Below are positions 59,682 through 64,000 of a stretch of 64,000 nt of DNA, piece by piece. Origin of the DNA: an uncultured Elusimicrobium sp. (GTDB lineage: Bacteria > Elusimicrobiota > Elusimicrobia > Elusimicrobiales > Elusimicrobiaceae); assembly GCA_947305555.1 (NCBI GenBank), contig CAMZDW010000004.1:1-64000 (forward strand). The letters run 5' to 3'. The notes beneath the pieces were generated by a model. That model was not told the origin of the DNA. It saw only the letters and a list, made by a program, of their open reading frames with translations, and ran no database searches. Numbering within the stretch: the first letter of the stretch is position 1; each line of letters begins with the position of its first letter. A program made the position numbers and the translations under genes.

Positions 59682-60660
59682 TACGGTTTTAATTACGGGC
59701 GCAGGCGGCTTTATCGGCCACCACATTGTGCGGGAATTCGCCAAACACAATTGGACGGTCTACGCACTTATCCACCGACAGCTGCCGGAAGAATTAAATC
59801 ATCTTCCCAATGTGCACATTATTAAGGGAAGTGTGACAGATGGAGATATCTTATCTAAAATCACCCCAATTATAGGCCAACGGCCCGAAGTGGTCGTGCA
59901 TGCCGCCGGGTTAGCCGCAGACGTGGGCGCTGACCGTATTTATAAGGCCCTTAACTTTGAAAGTGTGAAAACATTTGCGGCATTACCCACCCGTAAACTG
60001 GTTTATATTTCTTCTTCTGATGTGTATGGAATTAAGGATTTTCATGGAGAAGATGAAGACAGCTTACCCTTTGAAACAAAACCCCTTAGTCCCTACCCCA
60101 AATACAAGATAGAAAGTGAAAAATGGTTACGTTCCAACTTGCCAACAGATAAGTATGTTATTTTGCGGCCGTGTGCAGTCTATGGGGAAGGAGATAAAAG
60201 TATTGCCATTCGCATGGTTAAATTTTTAGATTCTTCCCCGTTCATTATTCACTTTGGGAAATGGAAAGGCCAAAACCGTTGGCCAGCTGCGGCTGTAGAA
60301 AAAGTGGCCCAAGTGGCGTACGCAACGGCTTGTTGCACGAACTTTGATGGACAGGCAATTAACATCATAGATCCTGAACATACAACTGTGGATGCTTTTT
60401 ACAGAAAGGTAGCGGCCGTGCATTTCCCGAATAAAAAGTTTACTACGGTTACATTACCGTTCTGGATAGGGAAACTGCTGGGACGTATTTCTACCACGTT
60501 ATCTAACCTGCTGGGGAGGACCGAGCAACTGTTTGACCCGTCCTTTTACGCGGTGCACCATGTAGCCAGCAACTTGGATTTAAGTTGTGCCAAACAGCAA
60601 AAAGTATTAGAAATTTATAAAGAACTGACGCAACAAGGAAATAAATATGAGATCAAATAA
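59668..60660 (+). CDS. NAD(P)-dependent SDR, candidate keto-lipid reductase
   Basis: 330-residue extended SDR: VLITGAGGFIGHHIVREF binds the nucleotide, LVYISSSDVYG precedes the catalytic YPKYK (YxxxK), and ILRPCAVYGEGD follows. It belongs to the epimerase/3-beta-HSD branch. In Caulobacter-type bacterial sphingolipid synthesis, an epimerase-like SDR (CerR) reduces the 3-keto group made by serine palmitoyltransferase; here an SDR of this branch directly overlaps such a synthase, which suggests an analogous step. Sugar epimerase activity remains possible. Confidence 0.82.
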   Translation: MESSNTVLITGAGGFIGHHIVREFAKHNWTVYALIHRQLPEELNHLPNVHIIKGSVTDGDILSKITPIIGQRPEVVVHAAGLAADVGADRIYKALNFESVKTFAALPTRKLVYISSSDVYGIKDFHGEDEDSLPFETKPLSPYPKYKIESEKWLRSNLPTDKYVILRPCAVYGEGDKSIAIRMVKFLDSSPFIIHFGKWKGQNRWPAAAVEKVAQVAYATACCTNFDGQAINIIDPEHTTVDAFYRKVAAVHFPNKKFTTVTLPFWIGKLLGRISTTLSNLLGRTEQLFDPSFYAVHHVASNLDLSCAKQQKVLEIYKELTQQGNKYEIK

Positions 60661-61582
60661 AATAATCTTAGTTATTTTAATCGCGACTGGAATGCTGGCT
60701 GCCGGATTGTTAGTGGTATTATTTCAATCTGCCCCAAATAAAAAAATGGCTTCCTCAACTGCAAATCAAGAAACACTTCCCTCCATCTTTTCGAGAGGGA
60801 ATATTGAACTTCCGTCAGAAACGTATGAAGTGGCAGTTCGTCCATTAGTTGCCTTAAGTGGGGCTTCTAAGAAGGAAGTGTTTGCCTTGCGCAAAGAAGC
60901 TGTAGCCAACTCTCCTTTTGCACAAGACGGTTATGAACCTTCTCAAGAGGTATTTGGCTCCATTGTTTCCGGAAAACCATGGATTGCCGCGAATTTATGT
61001 ACGGACTTAATCACCAAAAGACATGTCACCAAAGGCCCCAGCGAAGAAACCCGTTTTATCAATAATCCCACGGCCCTTATTGCGGTGGAAATGCCTTTCG
61101 CTTTTAGTGGCTTACAGGATGCCTGGTGTACGCGGGAAGACACTAACACCATTATCCAGAAAATTGATTATGACGGATTACATCGGGAAATTTCGGTTGA
61201 ATATTTACCTTTTCCATTCGATACAGTAAAAAACAATACGTTTTATGCATTTAATGGGGTTAACGCACGAGATTTGGGATATTTATATATGTATGTAGAC
61301 GATGCTCGATCCAGCTATCATCCTGTATTTTTGCATGAACACAATGCGTCTAATCAAGTAGTAGAACTGCAAAACTATATCCACGTTGGTTTTTCTTGCG
61401 GGGCTAAAAATGGATGTAACAATGGCTCCCCAAGACAGACTATGCTTGAATTTCACGAGGATCCGTTAGGTGATTCATATACAGAAAACCGAGAAATTTA
61501 TATTAAATTATGGAGGCAAAAACCAGCCTCTAGCGAAGAAGCCGCTGATGTGACTGAGCGTATCATTATTCGGCCTAAATAA
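60647..61582 (+). CDS. Membrane-anchored extracytoplasmic protein, unknown
   Basis: 311 residues. An N-terminal helix (~5-27) acts as signal anchor; the rest is soluble. Cysteines occur at NLCTDL, DAWCTR, SCGAKNGC. Segments such as IHVGFSCGAKNGCNN and FLHEHNASNQVVELQNYI give no recognisable family. It overlaps the SDR by 14 bases and is the last gene of the cluster, so it probably works with the product at the membrane or in the periplasm. Confidence 0.55.
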   Translation: MRSNKIILVILIATGMLAAGLLVVLFQSAPNKKMASSTANQETLPSIFSRGNIELPSETYEVAVRPLVALSGASKKEVFALRKEAVANSPFAQDGYEPSQEVFGSIVSGKPWIAANLCTDLITKRHVTKGPSEETRFINNPTALIAVEMPFAFSGLQDAWCTREDTNTIIQKIDYDGLHREISVEYLPFPFDTVKNNTFYAFNGVNARDLGYLYMYVDDARSSYHPVFLHEHNASNQVVELQNYIHVGFSCGAKNGCNNGSPRQTMLEFHEDPLGDSYTENREIYIKLWRQKPASSEEAADVTERIIIRPK

Positions 61583-61587
61583 GCCAA

Positions 61588-62190
61588 TTAGTGATTGCGC
61601 TTTTTGCGAAAATAATAGCAGAACAAGATACAACCCACTATCGAACCCAGCGTGTCCATCAGCATATCCTTTTGAGCATCCCAAATGTCTCCTTGGGAGC
61701 CTAGGAAAGCAAGCCCGGCGGAACCACCATCAATTTCGGCATAGGTCCATTCTACCAATTCCCAAAAGTTGGCTACCGCCATAATGAAAACGATCCCGAA
61801 AAAAGCAGCAAATTTAAAGGAAGTAACAATCTTCTTCCGCCATAAAAATTCACTAACCAAAAAACCGCTTAATCCGATTGTAAAATGGGCGACACGGTCG
61901 TAATGGTTTCTTTCAAAACCGAAAAAATTGGTAACTTTATCAAAGGGAACTTGCTCAAACGTGTAATGTGCGCCTATAATTTGCAAAAAGCAAAATAGAA
62001 AAATAATAAAGTAGGCCAAATTAGAAAATTGGAATTTTTTGTAAGTACACGTGAAAAGGGCAATTAGGAAGAATGCCGTCAAAAACTCCGTCCACCACAC
62101 CTGTACATCATAGGGAGAGCAGATGGACCAAAGTGTCTCAATAAAGAGAATCCCCAACAAAGATAATAAGAATTTTTTATTTTTATCCAT
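61588..62190 (-). CDS. YjdF-like (DUF2238) integral membrane protein
   Basis: 200 residues with about six membrane helices. The DUF2238 signature is visible: ERNHYDRVAHFTIGL, FWELVEWTYA and QGDIWDAQKDMLMDTLGSI. Function is not established. ATG 62190 is chosen because an earlier in-frame ATG (62211) overlaps the -10 hexamer. Convergent with the preceding gene, with five bases between the stops and no terminator visible. Confidence 0.8.
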   Translation of the reverse strand: MDKNKKFLLSLLGILFIETLWSICSPYDVQVWWTEFLTAFFLIALFTCTYKKFQFSNLAYFIIFLFCFLQIIGAHYTFEQVPFDKVTNFFGFERNHYDRVAHFTIGLSGFLVSEFLWRKKIVTSFKFAAFFGIVFIMAVANFWELVEWTYAEIDGGSAGLAFLGSQGDIWDAQKDMLMDTLGSIVGCILFCYYFRKKRNH

Positions 62191-62199
62191 AGCAGGAAT

Positions 62200-62205
62200 A
62201 TTATA
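62200..62205 (-). promoter_or_regulatory. -10 element of the YjdF-like gene (near-leaderless)
   Basis: TATAAT on the minus strand ending 9 bases before ATG 62190, with no Shine-Dalgarno. The message would have only a few bases before its start codon. Confidence 0.55.
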
Positions 62206-62290
62206 CCTCAAAACAAATTAATTTGTCTGTAGAGATGTTAAATGGGATACCCAAAATAGTTTACGCTGTTCCTGTTCTTCCTTAACAAAT

Positions 62291-62317
62291 AAAAAACACC
62301 CCAAAGGGTGCTTTTTA
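62291..62317. terminator. Short terminator-like hairpin between the tRNA-side element and the YjdF-like gene
   Basis: CACCC/GGGTG stem with a 4-base loop, flanked by an A-run and a T-run, so it can act in either direction. It would end a minus-strand transcript crossing the element at 62324-62538. Confidence 0.6.
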
Positions 62318-62323
62318 TTCATA

Positions 62324-62538
62324 CGGAGGGGGAGCAATTGCCCTGCGTCAATTTCCTGACGGAAATTGCGCTCGGGCCTGCCCTCGCGGTTTTTGCCTTT
62401 CGCGGCTTACGCACATTCAAACAAAAACATCGCTCCGGGCTTCGAATCCCAACGTGACACCAAGCAGTTGGTGTCCCTCCAGTTTCTAAAAATCAAAAAT
62501 CCCGCTGTTGCGGGATTTTAAATTTTTCGGAGGGGGAG
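62324..62538 (-). other. Structured non-coding element bounded by an 11-bp repeat of the tRNA-Ser 3' end
   Basis: About 200 bases without an ORF, more GC-rich than the flanking spacers. CGGAGGGGGAG occurs at 62324-62334 and again at 62528-62538, where it is the 3' end of tRNA-Ser. Inside are two perfect 8-bp hairpins (CAATTTCC/GGAAATTG at 62349-62368, and GACACCAA/TTGGTGTC at 62456-62475) and a T-arm-like segment GGGCTTCGAATCCC (62437-62450). It lies between two terminators. It may be a tRNA-targeted element or a small RNA. Confidence 0.5.
62497..62518 (-). terminator. Rho-independent terminator of tRNA-Ser
   Basis: Stem AAATCCCGC/GCGGGATTT with a TGTT loop and flanking A and T runs, 10 bases downstream of the tRNA on the minus strand. 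Confidence 0.85.
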
Positions 62539-62618
62539 GGATTCGAACCCTCGATACGGGAATTAACCCGTATAACGGTTTAGCAAACCGCCGCTTTCGG
62601 CCTCTCAGCCACCCCTCC
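62528..62618 (-). tRNA. tRNA-Ser (anticodon GCU)
   Basis: 91 bases, minus strand. Acceptor stem GGAGGGG/CCCCTCC with discriminator G; D-arm, anticodon arm GGTTTGCTAAACC with anticodon GCT, a long variable arm (TACGGGTTAATTCCCGTA) as in class II tRNAs, and T-arm GAGGGTTCGAATCCCTC. CCA is not encoded. It reads AGC and AGU serine codons. Confidence 0.97.
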
Positions 62619-62664
62619 AAAAACGATTTCAATTTCTGGTTGGTACTATCATTATAACAAAATT

Positions 62665-63417
62665 TTAGCGCGCTTGGAATAAGCTTTTCTGGGCTAACTT
62701 AAACAAGTATTTTAGCTGGGATAAAACCGCTTTATTTTTTAAGTCTGGCTCCCATATACCTTTGCTAAGCTGATCGCTTACTACAAATGCAGCCGCACCT
62801 TGTACTTTGCGCTTCCGGCATACTGCCAAAAAAGCACTGGCTTCCATATCCACGGTTAGCACCCCTTGCTTTTGATAGTGCGAAATTTCTGCTTTTGTTT
62901 CACGAAACACCCCGTCTGTCGTCCAATGTCTTCCCAAATGGAAATTGACTTTCTCTAAACGCAAGTTTTTCGTCAAAGCCGTTAACAGAGAAGCATTCGG
63001 GCGGACCGTTTCACCTTTTACATAATGGGGAGAAGTCCCCTCTGCACATAATGCTTCCTGGCATACGACTATATCTCCCGTTTGTACCTCTTCCTGTAAA
63101 CTGCCCGCAGTCCCTAAAAAAATAACTTTTTTCACACCTAATACAATCAGCAGCTCTAAATGCATGGCCGTAGCAGGAGCCCCACTAACAGCCAAAGGGA
63201 GAAAACAAAAATCTTTTTTAGATTGAACGTAAATATCGCCCTGTACAAATTGATGTTCGTACTTATCTTGAGAAAGTACATATTTGGTCAATACTGGAAG
63301 CGGGCACAGCACGGCACAAGAAGGTAACCCTACTCCACGCGCAAACAATTGGACGTAATTTGCGGGGGTAATTACCTCAGTACCGGAAGATAAATCTCGT
63401 TTGTAAAGTAAACTCAT
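62665..63417 (-). CDS. Nucleoside phosphorylase (PNP/UDP phosphorylase family)
   Basis: 250 residues. IFLGTAGSLQEEVQTGDIVV and LTVDMEASAFLAV are the family's phosphate/ribose and base-site motifs. It cleaves a purine or pyrimidine nucleoside with phosphate, or possibly hydrolyses one (MTA/SAH nucleosidase type); the specificity is not clear. The frame is open 21 codons upstream into glnA, but ATG 63417 overlaps the glnA stop in a TAATG, and the N-terminus then fits the family. Confidence 0.85.
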   Translation of the reverse strand: MSLLYKRDLSSGTEVITPANYVQLFARGVGLPSCAVLCPLPVLTKYVLSQDKYEHQFVQGDIYVQSKKDFCFLPLAVSGAPATAMHLELLIVLGVKKVIFLGTAGSLQEEVQTGDIVVCQEALCAEGTSPHYVKGETVRPNASLLTALTKNLRLEKVNFHLGRHWTTDGVFRETKAEISHYQKQGVLTVDMEASAFLAVCRKRKVQGAAAFVVSDQLSKGIWEPDLKNKAVLSQLKYLFKLAQKSLFQAR

Positions 63418-64000
63418 TACAATACCGGCAAGTAACGGGAAATTTCGTAATCGGACACATGCGTGCGATACTGTTCCCATTCTATATCTTTATTAGCGAT
63501 AAATTTTTCAAACGTATGATTTCCCAAAATATGCCGAACAAGGCTGGATTTACGTGTTAAATTGGTAGCTTCATACAAGTAAGCCGGCAACGTTTTAATG
63601 CCACGTTTTTCCCGTTCTTCCGGAGTCATTTGGAAAATATTATCTTCCGTGATGGGCATCAGCGGGGTTTTACGTTTAATACCATCTAATCCGGCCCCTA
63701 ACATAACGGCAAACGTTAAATAGGGGTTACACGCCGGGTCCGGGAAGCGGCATTCAATACGAGTAGCAGATGCTTTACCGGCTTTTGCTTGCGGTAAACG
63801 AATTAATGTACTGCGGTTTTTGCGGCCCCAAGCGATATAAGCCGGGGCTTCATAACCAGGCACCAATCGTTTATAAGAATTGACCCATTGGTTGGTTACG
63901 GAACACAGTTCATTCACATGCGTTAAGATACCGGCAATGTAGTGTTTAGCCGTATCGGACAGATAGTACTCATCTTTCTTATTGAAAAACACATTCTTCC
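63417..64000 (-). CDS. glnA: Glutamine synthetase, C-terminal part, cut by window
   Basis: About 194 residues of the C-terminal catalytic barrel; the frame is open to the right edge. LVPGYEAPAYIAWGRKNRST, then IECRFPDPACNPYLTFAVML are the glutamate- and ATP-site segments of glutamine synthetase. The product assimilates ammonium. The N-terminal half lies outside the window. It ends in a one-base overlap with the phosphorylase gene. Confidence 0.95.
   Translation of the reverse strand, partial: KNVFFNKKDEYYLSDTAKHYIAGILTHVNELCSVTNQWVNSYKRLVPGYEAPAYIAWGRKNRSTLIRLPQAKAGKASATRIECRFPDPACNPYLTFAVMLGAGLDGIKRKTPLMPITEDNIFQMTPEEREKRGIKTLPAYLYEATNLTRKSSLVRHILGNHTFEKFIANKDIEWEQYRTHVSDYEISRYLPVL

Overview
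The window reads as a chromosomal segment of a Gram-negative, fermentative, host- or gut-associated bacterium. The best guess from gene content and order is the phylum Elusimicrobiota. That is inference, because no rRNA gene is present to anchor it. Evidence for an outer membrane: a type V autotransporter with its glycosyltransferase, a LolA-like protein, an ExbB/ExbD/TonB set and lipoboxes. Evidence for fermentation: pyruvate phosphate dikinase and the [FeFe]-hydrogenase maturase HydE. There are no IS elements, prophage genes, CRISPR arrays or rRNA genes.

Layout. (1) 1-12.5 kb, plus strand: a long operon-like run of mnmE (cut by the window edge), mnmG, rsmG, a secreted HExxH protein, then a reduced division/cell-wall cluster rsmH-ftsL-ftsI-murF-mraY-ftsW-murG that lacks murE and murD. 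(2) 12.6-24.5 kb, mostly minus strand: a type IV pilin-like protein, mltG, tyrS, priA, a family 4 uracil-DNA glycosylase, rpoZ, gmk, a membrane protein, ppdK and hydE, with a plus-strand thioredoxin-like protein between the last two. (3) 24.5-27.7 kb: an accessory patch with inverted repeats, two small ORFs and two secreted trypsin-like proteases. The two proteases share an identical 356-bp leader/propeptide block but have different catalytic domains. (4) 27.7-40.8 kb: rpsO-pnp, a lipoprotein, an AccB-like biotin carrier, a SIS protein, ftsK, a LolA-like lipoprotein, pgsA-pgpA, exbB-exbD-tonB, an SDR and a low-molecular-weight phosphatase. (5) 40.8-49.0 kb: a structured RNA leader, an autotransporter heptosyltransferase (BAHT/TibC type) and its probable substrate, a 2239-residue AIDA-type autotransporter. 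(6) 49.1-61.6 kb: eleven tightly packed plus-strand genes (MarR regulator, LplT-Aas fusion, small membrane protein, UbiA prenyltransferase, radical SAM enzyme, lipid kinase, ThiL-like ATPase, old-yellow-enzyme-like flavoprotein, alpha-oxoamine synthase, SDR, membrane-anchored unknown). (7) 61.6-64 kb, minus strand: a YjdF-like protein, tRNA-Ser(GCU), a nucleoside phosphorylase and the end of glutamine synthetase.

The best candidate for an undescribed system is region 6. Its gene content (acyl activation and transfer, alpha-oxoamine condensation, ketone reduction, lipid kinase, prenyl transfer, radical SAM and ene-reductase chemistry) suggests a membrane aminolipid or sphingoid-like pathway under MarR control. 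The product cannot be read from the sequence.

Two patterns cut across the window. Several genes have a -10 hexamer exactly 6-9 nt upstream of the ATG and no Shine-Dalgarno sequence, which predicts leaderless mRNAs; the MarR gene even has a perfect TTGACA with a 17-nt spacer. Several promoters also carry an extended -10 of the form TGCTATAAT.
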